From assembly GCA_024277135.1 (NCBI GenBank), contig JAJRVV010000019.1, positions 1 through 40,766 of the forward strand: DNA of 40,766 nt, given 5' to 3'. Below, in pieces: positions 14,275 to 25,205 of this stretch; position 1 is the stretch's first letter, and each line of letters opens with the position of its first letter. The DNA comes from Chloroflexota bacterium. GTDB taxonomy: Bacteria; Chloroflexota; Anaerolineae; Promineifilales; Promineifilaceae. The translations under genes were made by a program, and so were the position numbers. The notes under the pieces were generated by a model. The model saw nothing but the letters and a program-made list of their open reading frames with translations. It did not search any database and was not told the origin of the DNA.

Positions 14275-16440
14275 TTACTGAACCGTCACCCACCCCGCCA
14301 AAAATACATCATGTGGTTGGCGCGCTCCGTTGAGTAGCAAAGGGGCGCGCGCCAATGTTTGCCGGTCATACAGGCCGATCCAGACGGGGTAACGGCCGCT
14401 TGCCAGATCAGGCGGAATCATCAGCGTGTACCGGTCGTCAATCACCTCGCCCGCCGCCCAAACGCCGGTGGGGTAATCCCCGTTCAACGGCGGCGCGTCT
14501 CCCGTCGCCAGCGGCTCCTGCCCCGCCTGCCCCAAATGCGCTAACGTCGTCCAATTTCGCCCCGGCGCGGCCAACGCCTGCCACTGCACCGTCAGGCTGA
14601 TGGTTTCGCCCGGACGCGCCTCCGTCTGGTTCAGAGAGACGGCCGTCAACCCGACAGCGTCACCCAGCACAACCAGCGGCTCCCCGGCCGGTTTGGGCCA
14701 GGACGTAGGCGTGATTTTCACCTGCCCCGCCAGCACGACCGGCCCGGCCCCATTCGCCTGCCGCGCCAGCAGCCGCGCCAGTGCTGGCGCGGCCGTCTCC
14801 GCCGCCACGTAAAAGCCAACCCGATCCGCCACCACCGTTTCCGGCGGCCACAAACTGGCCGGGTACAGCCCCCGGCCGGGATAACTGTGCAATTTGCCCG
14901 CCAGCTGATTCCCCCGCCCGAACAGTTCAATGACCGGTTCCGGCTCGCCAACCAGCGCCGCGCCCCGCCGCCAATACAGGGTCAGCCAGACGGGATCGCC
15001 GGGGACGGCCGTCTCCGTTTCCAACCGCGCTCCAACCAGCTCCAGGCCGTTTGCCCAGGCAGCGGACAGCGGCGCAGCTTCCGGCGGCAGCGCGGTCAGC
15101 GTCGGCGGCGGCGCATAAGCGGGGGGGATGACAAAGATGAGGGAGTAGAGGGCGGTGAACAGCGCCAGGGCGGGGAGTACGGCCGTTCCCCATCCGCTGA
15201 ACCGCCATTGCCGCCACCCCCACGCCAGCCCCAACGACAGCGGGGCGATGGCCGGAAACAAGAGCCGCCCTTGCGCCGCCGGAGTTTTGAGCATAAATTG
15301 GAATAATCCCGCGTACACCGCCAGCGGCCAAAGCGCCAGCAGGAACGCGGGAGAAATGGAGGCGGGCAGGCGCGGGCGGCGGTTCCACCAAGGCCGGGCC
15401 ATCCCCAAGACGCCGCCGAAAACCAGCCCATTCCACAGCCACAACACCCAATCTGGCGGGCGGACGTTGAACCAGCCAAAGATGGCGAACAGCGACACCC
15501 ACAGGCTGGGCGTTTCCGCCAACACCTGCCAAGTAGTGTACGCTCTGTCTCCGCCGGCGATGCGGATGAATTGGTTGGCGGCCGTCGGGTCGCCATACAA
15601 CGCCCAGTTGCGCTGCCACAACCAACCGGCGATGAGCAAAATGGGCAGGGCGACAAACAGGCCAATCTCAAGCAACCGGCGCAGACGGCCGTGCCGCCAC
15701 GCCCGCCAGCCCAACAATCCCACCGCGTAAACGGCCAGCAAAACGCCGCTATTCTTGGTCAGCGCCGCCAGACCGATGGCGACGCCCAGCCCGATCAAGG
15801 CGCGGCGGCGGGTTTGCCCCGGCGGCGTCTGCCACAGCCGCACCAACTGCCATAACGCCAGGGAGGCGAGAAAGGTGATGAGGGTATCATTGCTGACGGC
15901 GGCGTGTTGAAAGGCGAATTGGGGCAGGAAGGCGGTGAGGGCGACGGCCGTCAGCGGGATGGCGGGATCGTCCGGCCACAGCCGCCGCCCGGTGGCGTAG
16001 ATGCAGAGCAGCGTGCCCAGGCCGAACAGGGTGGAGAGCAGCCGCAGCAGGTGGGCGGCCAGGGGGACGCCTTGCCAGGGCCACGCTTCGGCCGAGGTGT
16101 GGATGACGGCGTTGCGGTTGCTCAGGGCAGCGGCGTTGCCGATCCCCTGGGGAAAGAAGGGGTTGCGCCACACCTGGGCGCGGGCGTCGCCGGTCTCCAC
16201 CTGGCGGATGATGAACGCGCTCAACAGATAATGGAGGGGGGGCTGCGCCGCTTCCTGGCTCATCCAAACGTCATACGTCTCTGCCACTATGGGGAGACGG
16301 CCGTTATCAGCAATGGTCTGGGCGGTGAAGTAGTGCCACAACTCATCTGGCGCTTCAAACAGCGGGTTGACAACGCTGTAAGCAATGGTGATGATCAAAT
16401 AGGCGGCCAAAATCAGCAGGAGCAGGCGGCGGTGGTTCAT
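14275..16440 (-). CDS. GT-C membrane glycosyltransferase (family 39/PMT-like)
   Basis: A 721-residue polytopic protein. It starts with a membrane segment, then the first-loop motif NPLFEAPDELWHYF, whose acidic pair matches the catalytic D/E of GT-C enzymes that use lipid-linked sugars. YDVWMSQEAAQPPLHYLL resembles the conserved PPL/HPP loop of dolichyl- or polyprenyl-phosphate-mannose transferases. About ten to twelve hydrophobic segments fill residues 1-430; the remaining 290 residues are a soluble domain with beta-rich repeats (GDPVWLTLYWRRG, PGETISLTVQWQA). The ATG overlaps the stop of the upstream gene (ATGA at 16437-16440), so the two are coupled. The acceptor is unknown; cell-surface glycan or protein glycosylation is the likely setting. 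Confidence 0.82.
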   Translation of the reverse strand: MNHRRLLLLILAAYLIITIAYSVVNPLFEAPDELWHYFTAQTIADNGRLPIVAETYDVWMSQEAAQPPLHYLLSAFIIRQVETGDARAQVWRNPFFPQGIGNAAALSNRNAVIHTSAEAWPWQGVPLAAHLLRLLSTLFGLGTLLCIYATGRRLWPDDPAIPLTAVALTAFLPQFAFQHAAVSNDTLITFLASLALWQLVRLWQTPPGQTRRRALIGLGVAIGLAALTKNSGVLLAVYAVGLLGWRAWRHGRLRRLLEIGLFVALPILLIAGWLWQRNWALYGDPTAANQFIRIAGGDRAYTTWQVLAETPSLWVSLFAIFGWFNVRPPDWVLWLWNGLVFGGVLGMARPWWNRRPRLPASISPAFLLALWPLAVYAGLFQFMLKTPAAQGRLLFPAIAPLSLGLAWGWRQWRFSGWGTAVLPALALFTALYSLIFVIPPAYAPPPTLTALPPEAAPLSAAWANGLELVGARLETETAVPGDPVWLTLYWRRGAALVGEPEPVIELFGRGNQLAGKLHSYPGRGLYPASLWPPETVVADRVGFYVAAETAAPALARLLARQANGAGPVVLAGQVKITPTSWPKPAGEPLVVLGDAVGLTAVSLNQTEARPGETISLTVQWQALAAPGRNWTTLAHLGQAGQEPLATGDAPPLNGDYPTGVWAAGEVIDDRYTLMIPPDLASGRYPVWIGLYDRQTLARAPLLLNGARQPHDVFLAGWVTVQ

Positions 16441-19169
16441 GGCAGGGTGAGGGTGGCGAGGGTAGCGCGGTTTTCGCTTTGCGGTTGGCCGTTCTGGGTG
16501 ACGGCCGGACGAAAGCCGCTGTCCAGGTCAAATAAACCGGCGGTCAGGGTATATTCTCCCGATGGCAGGTCGGCGGGCAGGGTCAGGGTGTAGGGATCGG
16601 TGATCACTTCACCAGCGCGCCAGCCGTTGGTGGGACGCAGGCCGCTGCCGGGGATGAAGGCTTGTTGGGACGCGATCTGGCCGTCGCTGCCGAGCAGGTG
16701 GACGAAGGAGTTGTAGTTGGCGGAGACGGCCGTCTCTGCTTGCCACACCAGCGTCACCGACAAAGCGTCTGCCTGGCGCGAAAGATCGTAGCCGATGAGC
16801 CGGATGTCAGGGGCGAAGGTAGCGGCGATGGGTTCAATATCGTCCGGCGGGGTGGTGATGAGCGGCCAGGGTTGGAGTTCGATGACGCCTAAATCATTTT
16901 CTGCGCTGAACCAGGGGCGCCAGGCGGGACGGCCGTTCACGCCCGAATCCCCATTCCATAACCGCCAGCGCAGCCGGTAACGGCCGGGGGCGGCGTCTGG
17001 CGGGAAGTAAATGCCGGTGGGCTGGAGAATGGGCGTGTCAATGGGCCAGTCGGCCAGCCATTCTGCGCCAGGTTGGCCGGTCACTGTTTTGAAAACGGCG
17101 CCATCCGGGGCGATGACGCTGATTTCGTAGCGCATCCCATCCGGCAGGGGGCGGCTGGCCTGCCAGTAGAGGTGGATGGGCAGGTTGTGGCCGGGACGGA
17201 CATCCACATCAAACAAGAACAGGCTCAAAGCGAGGCCGTTTTGGAAGTGGAGAGGGCCGCGCAGCGGTGATGGCGGCGGCGGCGGCAAAATCCATTTGCT
17301 CATGAGCGCGGTGTTGATTTGCCCCAGAGGGCGGGCGTCTCCGGCGGGGGCGAGGGGTTGTAGAACCAGGCTGTAGCTGCCGGGGGGCAGGCCGTAGGGC
17401 AGGGGGAGGCGCAGGCTGGTGCGGCGGCCGGCGCTGACGAAGTGGGTTCCTTCGCCCCAGTCACGGCCGTCGGCGCTTTGCAGGGAGACACGCCAATCGG
17501 CGGCGGCGGGCAGCGGCGATTGCCAATACAAGTCGAACCAGAGGGCAGGCAAGCGGGCCGGTTGGCTGAAATCGGCGCGCCAGCCGGTGAGCGGCGGCAG
17601 GCCATCCCAGCGGATGTCCAGGGGCCGGCTGTCGGCGGGCGGCTGCGCCGGCTGGGGGCGGGCGTCGTAGGCGATGACTTTGATTTCGGCGGTGCGGCCG
17701 TACCCGTTATAGCTGAACAGGCGGGTTAGATGCTCGTCTAGCCAGCGTTGCGCCAGATGATCGGGATCGCGCTTATCGGTGGGCGGATCGGTGACGAACC
17801 AGATGCGATCGTATGATTGCGCCAACTGCGCTAACTGTGGCGGCGCAGCGGCAGCCATTTGTGGGTAAATGGGGGAAGCGTCGGCAGGTAAATCATCCCG
17901 TTGTTGGTAATGGGCGTGCATGGGCAGGTGGACGGCGTTGTTGTAAACGACGACGTCGTTGGCGCCTGCGTTTCGCTCGATGAACTGGATCAATCCCCGA
18001 AAATCATCTTTGGCGTAGTCGGGGTTGGCGTACAGGTTGGTCAGGGAAACGGCCGCGCCGCCCAACATGATCAGCAATCCTAAAACGGGGATGATGCGCG
18101 ACTGTTCCGGCCGTCCGGCGATGCCCCAGGCGGCCAACAGGTAAAAAGCGGGGCTGCCGACGATGATATGGCGCACGCCTTGATACATCGGCTTGAAAAG
18201 AGCCGAGCCAATCATCAAGCCAAAGACGGCCGCCAGCAGGTAGGCCAGCAAAAAAAGGCGGGTTCGCCACTTCCCGGCCGCGTAAAAGCCCCAGGCGATG
18301 AGGATGAAAGCGCCCACGTCAAGCAGTTTAATGGCGGGACGCTGGAAATCAACGGTTAGCCCCAGGTTGAACCCATGCACCACGTCTTGCAGCATGATCC
18401 AGGGGGAGACGGGGAAGTAGTTGGCTTCAGCGCCGGCAAGAAGGCGGGGCAGGGTGTAGGGCAGGAGGGGGATGGCGGCGAGGATAGCGGTGAACACGGC
18501 CGCCATAATCCATTTTTGACGGCCGTGCCGCCAGAGGATGACGCCCCAAAAGAGCGATTGGACAGCGATGACGAACACGGCGGCGTAATGGGTGTAGACA
18601 GCGGCTGCGGCGGCCAACAGGTAAAGCAGCAGGCAGCGGCGCAGCTGGGATGGAGAGAGCTTTTGGGGCTGGTACGCCCGCCAAAGCGCGTAGGAGGCGG
18701 CGGCCATCAGCCAGATGACCTGGGGATACATGCGGGCTTCGTTGGCGTACCAGATGAGGAGGGGGTTGACGGCCGTCAAAAGCGCGGCGATCCCACCCAA
18801 TTGACGGCCGCGTAAACGACGGCCAAATTGGTACATCAACGGAACCAACAAAATCCCCCACAAGACGGCCGGGAAGCGGTAGGCAAAATCCGTTTCCCCA
18901 AACCATTGGCGCGTAAAATGGGTGATCAAATAGAAGAGCGGCGGGTGGGTGTCTTGCGTCGTCACCCCTTGCAGGATGATCTCGTTGCGTAAAATTTGGG
19001 GGATGGCGTAGCTGGCGCGCAGCGGGGTCAACGACTCGTCGGTCCAAAAGCCAAAGGCGTCCAGATTGCCCAGCCGCAGGCCAAAAGCGAGCCAGATCAA
19101 TCCAGCCAACAAAATGAAACGATAAAGGGGTGACGGCCGTAAAAATAGCGGCCTCCTAACATCATCCAT
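16437..19169 (-). CDS. GT-C membrane glycosyltransferase (family 39/ArnT-like), large
   Basis: A polytopic enzyme with an unusually long extracytoplasmic part. The frame opens at 19187, but I start it at ATG 19169 (MDDVRRPLFLR, 910 residues) because an extended -10 TGGTACAAT ends 8 nt upstream. First-loop FGFWTDES carries the acidic GT-C residues; DTHPPLFYLITHF and WYANEARMYP are classic family 39 loop motifs. About eleven hydrophobic segments run to residue 375. The 530-residue C-terminus contains repeated beta-sandwich-like units (LDIRWDGLPP, HNLPIHLYWQASRPL, ALSVTLVWQAE), similar to the partner at 14275. The pair overlaps by 4 bp and likely acts together. Confidence 0.84.
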   Translation of the reverse strand: MDDVRRPLFLRPSPLYRFILLAGLIWLAFGLRLGNLDAFGFWTDESLTPLRASYAIPQILRNEIILQGVTTQDTHPPLFYLITHFTRQWFGETDFAYRFPAVLWGILLVPLMYQFGRRLRGRQLGGIAALLTAVNPLLIWYANEARMYPQVIWLMAAASYALWRAYQPQKLSPSQLRRCLLLYLLAAAAAVYTHYAAVFVIAVQSLFWGVILWRHGRQKWIMAAVFTAILAAIPLLPYTLPRLLAGAEANYFPVSPWIMLQDVVHGFNLGLTVDFQRPAIKLLDVGAFILIAWGFYAAGKWRTRLFLLAYLLAAVFGLMIGSALFKPMYQGVRHIIVGSPAFYLLAAWGIAGRPEQSRIIPVLGLLIMLGGAAVSLTNLYANPDYAKDDFRGLIQFIERNAGANDVVVYNNAVHLPMHAHYQQRDDLPADASPIYPQMAAAAPPQLAQLAQSYDRIWFVTDPPTDKRDPDHLAQRWLDEHLTRLFSYNGYGRTAEIKVIAYDARPQPAQPPADSRPLDIRWDGLPPLTGWRADFSQPARLPALWFDLYWQSPLPAAADWRVSLQSADGRDWGEGTHFVSAGRRTSLRLPLPYGLPPGSYSLVLQPLAPAGDARPLGQINTALMSKWILPPPPPSPLRGPLHFQNGLALSLFLFDVDVRPGHNLPIHLYWQASRPLPDGMRYEISVIAPDGAVFKTVTGQPGAEWLADWPIDTPILQPTGIYFPPDAAPGRYRLRWRLWNGDSGVNGRPAWRPWFSAENDLGVIELQPWPLITTPPDDIEPIAATFAPDIRLIGYDLSRQADALSVTLVWQAETAVSANYNSFVHLLGSDGQIASQQAFIPGSGLRPTNGWRAGEVITDPYTLTLPADLPSGEYTLTAGLFDLDSGFRPAVTQNGQPQSENRATLATLTLP

Positions 19170-19177
19170 AGCCCGAA

Positions 19178-19186
19178 ATTGTACCA
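19178..19186 (-). promoter_or_regulatory. Extended -10 TGGTACAAT, 8 nt before ATG (leaderless-type)
   Basis: On the minus strand TGGTACAAT ends 8 nt before ATG 19169, with no clear -35 and no ribosome binding site. The geometry matches those at 12253 and 40156. The rest of the 250-bp divergent gap to 19420 shows nothing else I can name. Confidence 0.58.
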
Positions 19187-19419
19187 ATGCTGCCTGGATA
19201 AACCACGACGAAAGCTGTTCGTTTTGCCATTCGTTGTTGATTCATGAAGCGATTGTGAACGATTGGACAAAAGAGTTCAGGTAGGGTAACATCGTTTAGA
19301 CTGCTTGAAGTGCGTCTGGGCCATAAAACCTGCGTCGCTGAGCCGACCGGACAGTAATGTGAGATCAAGCCCAGTGTACCCCAACAAGCGTTAAAAAACA
19401 CTCACGCAAGGACGTTCTT

Positions 19420-20484
19420 GTGGACAAAACCGAACAACTACTACAGTCTCTGACTGACGCCCACGGCGTGCCTGGGTACGAAACAGAGATTCGGACGCTT
19501 TTGCGTCAATACATGGAACCCCTCGGCGCCGTCACCCAGGATGGATTGGGCAGCCTCATCTGCCACCAGCCCGGCGATGGTCCTAAAGTGATGCTGGCGG
19601 GACATATGGACGAAATCGGGTTCATGGTCTCCCACGTCACCAAAGAAGGGTTCCTCAAATTTGTGCAGCTCGGCGGCTGGTGGGATCAAGTCCTGCTGGG
19701 CCACCGGGTCATCATCAAAACCCGCGCGGGGGATGTCGTCGGCGTCATCGGCGCTAAACCGCCCCATCTCCTGCCCCCCGACGAACGCAAGAAGGTCGTT
19801 GTCAAAAAAGAGATGTACATTGACATTGGCGCTACCTCCCGGCAAGAGGTGGAGGCAGCGGGAGTGCGTTTAGGCGATCCCATTGTGCCGCACGGCCGTT
19901 TCCAGAAAATGGCTGGCGGCAAAACCTACCTGGCCAAAGCGTTCGATAACCGGGTCGGCTGCGCCCTCGTCATTGACGCCCTGCGCCACTTCCAGGAAAC
20001 CGCGCACCCCAACCAGATATTCGGCGTGCAAACGGTGCAGGAAGAAGTGGGCATTCGCGGGGCGACGACCAGCGTCCGCGCCGTCAATCCCGATGTGGCT
20101 GTCATCCTGGAATCAGACATCGCCGGCGACGTGCCCGGCATCAAAGATGAGGAGTCCAGCGTTAAGCTGGGCGGCGGGCCGACGCTGATTCTGTACGATG
20201 CGCGTATGATTCCTAACATCAAATTGCGGAATTTGGTGGTTGACACGGCCGCCGAACGCAACATCCCCCTGCAATTTTCAGCGATGACTGGCGGCGCCAC
20301 AGATGGCGGCGCCATTCATTTGCATGGAACCGGCGTGCCCACCGTCGTCATTGGCGTCGCCGCCCGCCACATCCACAGTCATGGCGCTATTTTGCATCGT
20401 GACGATTATGATCATGCGGTGAAATTGTTGACGGCCGTCGTCGCGCGTCTGGACAGCGATGCCGTGTCCGACTTAACTCGATAA
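19420..20484 (+). CDS. M42-family metallo-aminopeptidase
   Basis: A 354-residue cytoplasmic dinuclear-metal peptidase (glutamyl aminopeptidase/TET family) that trims peptides. Metal ligands and catalytic residues are recognisable: AGHMDEIGFMV (His near 62), KAFDNRVGC (Asp near 176), QEEVGIRG (Glu pair near 208), ESDIAGD, and the late HSHGA histidine. The start is GTG 19420, preceded by AAGGA at a fitting distance; the protein then begins MDKTEQLLQSLTDAHGVPGYE, typical of the family. It lies 40 bp upstream of atpA on the same strand, where the F0 and delta subunit genes would normally be, but has no known link to ATP synthase. Confidence 0.93.
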   Translation: MDKTEQLLQSLTDAHGVPGYETEIRTLLRQYMEPLGAVTQDGLGSLICHQPGDGPKVMLAGHMDEIGFMVSHVTKEGFLKFVQLGGWWDQVLLGHRVIIKTRAGDVVGVIGAKPPHLLPPDERKKVVVKKEMYIDIGATSRQEVEAAGVRLGDPIVPHGRFQKMAGGKTYLAKAFDNRVGCALVIDALRHFQETAHPNQIFGVQTVQEEVGIRGATTSVRAVNPDVAVILESDIAGDVPGIKDEESSVKLGGGPTLILYDARMIPNIKLRNLVVDTAAERNIPLQFSAMTGGATDGGAIHLHGTGVPTVVIGVAARHIHSHGAILHRDDYDHAVKLLTAVVARLDSDAVSDLTR

Positions 20485-20524
20485 AAAATCTTACAGATAT
20501 AAGCCCTTTTTAGGAGGTTGGTGA

Positions 20525-22192
20525 ATGGCAGCCCTAGCTCCAGATTTCAAAAACATTACAGAATCAATCCTCGATCAAATCAAAGAGTTTGATTTCATAG
20601 CCGAAGCGCGCAGCGTCGGCACCGTAGTCACCGTGGCCGATGGCGTCGCTCTCGTCTCAGGTCTGGCCGACGTAAAAGCCAGCGAAATCGTTGAATTCAG
20701 CAACGGCGTCGCCGGCGTGGCCCTGAACCTGGAACCGGAAAGCGTCGGCGTCGTGGTCATGGGAGAGTACGAAGGCATTGAATCCGGCGACGAAGTTCGC
20801 GCCACCGGCCAAATTGCATCCGTCCCCGTGGGCGACGCTATGATTGGCCGCGTTGTCGATCCATTGGGCAACCCCCTGGATGGCAAAGGTCCCATCAGCA
20901 GTGATAAACGCCTGCCCATCCAACGTATCGCCCCTGGCGTTATCGAGCGGAAAATGGTGAACGCCCCGGTGCAGACCGGCATCGTCTCTATTGACGCCAT
21001 GTTCCCCATCGGCCGGGGCCAGCGCGAATTGATCATCGGCGACCGCCAGACCGGGAAAACCGCGCTTTGCCTGGATACGATCATCAATCAAAAAGGCAAA
21101 GACCTCTTGTGCATCTACGTCGCCATCGGCCAGCGTATTGGCCAGGTAGCCCAGGTGGTGGCTACGCTGGAAAAATATGGGGCGATGGATTACACCACCG
21201 TCGTCATCGCCGGCGCATCCGACCCGGCGCCGATGCAATACTTTGCCCCCTATTCTGGCTGCGCCATTGGCGAGGCTTTCATGATGGAGGGCAAAGACGC
21301 CCTGGTGATCTACGATGACCTTTCCAAGCACGCCTGGGCTTACCGCCAGATGTCCTTGATTCTGCGCCGCCCGCCCGGCCGTGAAGCGTACCCCGGTGAT
21401 ATTTTCTCCTTGCACAGCACGTTACTGGAACGATCTGTCCGTTTACGCGATGAATTCGTCATCGTGGAGAAAGGGACGGAGGTGACCAAAGAGACGAAAG
21501 GGGTGGACGGCCGTGTTTACTTCGGCAACCTGGACGAGGAAGAAATCGAAAAAGGGTTGGCCGCTCTGGATGACGCCAGCAAATACGAAGTTGTCCAAAT
21601 TCCGGGAACCGGCGGTTCCTTGACGGCTTTGCCCATCATCGAAACCCTACTGGGCGATGTGTCCGCTTACATCCCCACCAACGTCATCTCCATCACTGAC
21701 GGCCAGATTTTCCTGGAAACTGACCTGTTCAATGCCGGTCAGCGTCCCGCCATCAGCACCGGCTTGTCCGTCTCCCGCGTCGGCAGCTCGGCGCAGATGC
21801 GAGCCATGAGCAAAGTGGCCGGCGGTCTCAAGTCTGACCTGTCTCAGTTCCGCGAATTGGCCGCCTTTGCTCAATTCGGTTCTGATCTGGATGCGTCTAC
21901 ACAACGCCAGTTAAATCGTGGCGAACGGTTGATGGAATTGTTGAAACAGCCACAGTACAGCCCCTGGCCGCTGCATCATCAAGTTTACCTCATTTATGCG
22001 GGCGGGCATGGGTATATGGACGAAGTTCCGGTCAGTGAAATCAGCCGCTGGAGCCGGGAATTCGTGCAGTACATGGATCGCGCCCAAAGCAACGTGGAAC
22101 AAATGATGGCTGGCGGCAAGGTATGGAACGATGAGGTGGAAGCGGCGCTGAAGCAGGCGATTGAAGATTTCAATGCCAGTTGGACAAACTAG
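20525..22192 (+). CDS. atpA: F1 ATP synthase subunit alpha
   Basis: The non-catalytic nucleotide-binding subunit of the F1 head. Walker A GDRQTGKT is at residues 172-179, followed by [23 protein letters not shown] and the family signature [18 protein letters not shown] strong SD AGGAGGT precedes the ATG. At 555 residues it is about 50 longer than usual: between [10 protein letters not shown] and [12 protein letters not shown] (about residues 311-362) lies an acidic insert ([19 protein letters not shown]) where many bacteria have only a few residues. The C-terminus and the rest align normally by eye. No a, c, b or delta genes precede it, so the atp operon is split in this organism. Confidence 0.97.
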   Translation: MAALAPDFKNITESILDQIKEFDFIAEARSVGTVVTVADGVALVSGLADVKASEIVEFSNGVAGVALNLEPESVGVVVMGEYEGIESGDEVRATGQIASVPVGDAMIGRVVDPLGNPLDGKGPISSDKRLPIQRIAPGVIERKMVNAPVQTGIVSIDAMFPIGRGQRELIIGDRQTGKTALCLDTIINQKGKDLLCIYVAIGQRIGQVAQVVATLEKYGAMDYTTVVIAGASDPAPMQYFAPYSGCAIGEAFMMEGKDALVIYDDLSKHAWAYRQMSLILRRPPGREAYPGDIFSLHSTLLERSVRLRDEFVIVEKGTEVTKETKGVDGRVYFGNLDEEEIEKGLAALDDASKYEVVQIPGTGGSLTALPIIETLLGDVSAYIPTNVISITDGQIFLETDLFNAGQRPAISTGLSVSRVGSSAQMRAMSKVAGGLKSDLSQFRELAAFAQFGSDLDASTQRQLNRGERLMELLKQPQYSPWPLHHQVYLIYAGGHGYMDEVPVSEISRWSREFVQYMDRAQSNVEQMMAGGKVWNDEVEAALKQAIEDFNASWTN

Positions 22193-22269
22193 TACAGTAT
22201 TCAGTAAGCAGTATTCAGTTATCGGTAAATACCAACTGAACACTGAACACTGAACGCTGAACGCTGAAA
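22193..22269. repeat. Heptamer array filling the whole atpA-atpG gap
   Basis: Eleven heptamers in perfect phase (TACAGTA, TTCAGTA, AGCAGTA, TTCAGTT, ATCGGTA, AATACCA, ACTGAAC x3, GCTGAAC, GCTGAAA) begin right after the atpA stop and end 2 nt before the atpG ATG. The array has replaced any normal spacer and leaves no Shine-Dalgarno sequence for atpG. Its halves are partly complementary. Confidence 0.9.
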
Positions 22270-22271
22270 AT

Positions 22272-23174
22272 ATGGCTACAGAACGCGAACTAAACAAACG
22301 CATAAAAAGTATCGGCAATATCTCGCAGGTGACCAAAGCGTTGGCGGCGGTGTCGGCTTCTAAAGCCAGCCGCGCCCAGCGCCAGGTGGAAGCCACGCGG
22401 GATTATGCCGGCAAAGCTTTTGAAATTCTACACAATCTGGCCGCCCAACCGGGGGTTGGCTCTACCGGGCATCCTCTGCTGGTGGTGCGCCAGGAAATCA
22501 AAAGAGCCGCCCTGGTTCTCATCACCGGGGATCGTGGTTTAGCCGGGGCTTACAACAGCAACATCATCGCCAAAGTGGAGAAGTTCATCAAGGCGATGGA
22601 TGTGCCGGTGGCTGTGATCACCATCGGCCGTAAAGGGCGCGACTTGATGATCCGGCGCGGTTACAATGTGATCGCTACCTATGATAATATCCCCGATTCC
22701 CCCTCCATCCTGGACATCACGCCCATCGCGCGAACGGTGACGCAGGATTATTTGGAGGGGAAGGTGGATGAGGTTTTTGTGGCGTACACTGATTTTGTTA
22801 ATCTGGTGATGCGCATACCGGCCGTGAAGCAACTGTTGCCGTTGAAACCGCTTGATTTTGCCGGAATGGCCGTTTCGGAGTATGTCAGCGGGGTGGATTT
22901 GAGCGGCGTGTCGGACCGGGTTTACAGTTATGAGCCGGAACCGGCCGCCTTGCTGGATGTGGTTGTGCCTCGTTTCACGCAGTTGCAGTTATTCCAATCG
23001 GTGTTGGAAGCGTTGGCCAGCGAGCACAGCGCCCGCATGGTGGCGATGAATAATGCCACGGATAATGCGGCTGAATTGATTGATATTTTGACATTGGAAC
23101 GCAATAAAGCCCGCCAGACGAGTATTACCAGCGAGATTCTGGATATCGTCGGCGGCGCAGAAGCGTTAGGATAA
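22272..23174 (+). CDS. atpG: F1 ATP synthase subunit gamma
   Basis: The rotor stalk subunit that couples proton flow to catalysis. The N-terminal helix ATERELNKRIKSIGNISQVT and the C-terminal helix RMVAMNNATDNAAELIDIL followed by ERNKARQ are the two conserved coiled-coil ends. TGDRGLAGAYNSNI is the central signature. Length (300) is normal. No ribosome binding site is visible because a heptamer array abuts the ATG; translation may depend on coupling or on structure in the array. It contains no exact ACGGCCGT, which is unusual in this window. Confidence 0.96.
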   Translation: MATERELNKRIKSIGNISQVTKALAAVSASKASRAQRQVEATRDYAGKAFEILHNLAAQPGVGSTGHPLLVVRQEIKRAALVLITGDRGLAGAYNSNIIAKVEKFIKAMDVPVAVITIGRKGRDLMIRRGYNVIATYDNIPDSPSILDITPIARTVTQDYLEGKVDEVFVAYTDFVNLVMRIPAVKQLLPLKPLDFAGMAVSEYVSGVDLSGVSDRVYSYEPEPAALLDVVVPRFTQLQLFQSVLEALASEHSARMVAMNNATDNAAELIDILTLERNKARQTSITSEILDIVGGAEALG

Positions 23175-23180
23175 AAAACA

Positions 23181-23229
23181 GAAGGCGGAAGGCGATAATA
23201 TGAGTAAATTCATCCTTCATCCTTCATCC
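23181..23229. repeat. Two short heptamer arrays in the atpG-atpD gap
   Basis: GAAGGCG twice (23181-23194) and TTCATCC three times (23209-23229). They lie before a clean SD (GGAGGAATT) for atpD, so here the array did not remove the ribosome binding site. Confidence 0.75.
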
Positions 23230-23241
23230 CTCGTAATTTGA

Positions 23242-24648
<1,407 letters not shown>

Positions 24649-24649
24649 T

Positions 24650-24740
24650 AGTAATCAGTGACCAGTAATCAGTAATCAGTTTTGGGTGAATACTCATTGA
24701 GGATATACTGACTGAATACTGACCACTGAATACTGACAAG
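24650..24740. repeat. Heptamer array filling the atpD-atpC gap
   Basis: Thirteen heptamers in phase (AGTAATC, AGTGACC, AGTAATC, AGTAATC, AGTTTTG ... TGAATAC, TGACCAC, TGAATAC, TGACAAG). The last unit supplies the first bases of the atpC Shine-Dalgarno AGGGA. Confidence 0.88.
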
Positions 24741-24750
24741 GGACATGAGT

Positions 24751-25203
24751 ATGCATTGCGATATTGTGACTCAAGAACGAACCGTGTTCAGCGGCGATGT
24801 TAAGTCTGTGAGTCTGCCAGGCACAGAAGGGCGGATGGGTATTCTGCCCGATCACTCGCCATTGTTAACCACATTGGGTTTTGGCGAAGTGATGGTGCGT
24901 TTGGAAGACGGCACGGAAGAGTTTTTCGCGATTGGCGGCGGGTATGCCGAGGTACAACCGGAGAAGGTGGTGGTGCTGGCGGATTCTGCCGAACAGGCCG
25001 AAGAGATTGACTTGGAACGGGCTGAACGCGCTCGGGAACGGGCTGAAAAGTTTATGGCGGAAGGCGTGCCAGAAGACCCGGAACGGTATGCTCAGATTCG
25101 GGCTTCTTTGCAGCGGGCGCAGATTCGCCTGGATGTGGCTCACCGCCGCCGTCGCAAAAGCGCGCTGCCCACGTTAGGCCGCCGCTTTGAGGACGAAGAG
25201 TAA
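24751..25203 (+). CDS. atpC: F1 ATP synthase subunit epsilon
   Basis: The small regulatory subunit of the central stalk. ATG 24745 is also possible, but AGGGA (24739-24743) is correctly spaced for ATG 24751, which gives the family-like start [17 protein letters not shown] and 150 residues. The beta-sandwich motifs [20 protein letters not shown] and [17 protein letters not shown] are clear. The C-terminal helical hairpin ([19 protein letters not shown]) is complete, followed by a basic tail. The mreB start codon comes 2 nt after the stop, so the two are translationally coupled. Confidence 0.95.
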   Translation: MHCDIVTQERTVFSGDVKSVSLPGTEGRMGILPDHSPLLTTLGFGEVMVRLEDGTEEFFAIGGGYAEVQPEKVVVLADSAEQAEEIDLERAERARERAEKFMAEGVPEDPERYAQIRASLQRAQIRLDVAHRRRRKSALPTLGRRFEDEE

Positions 25204-25205
25204 CG

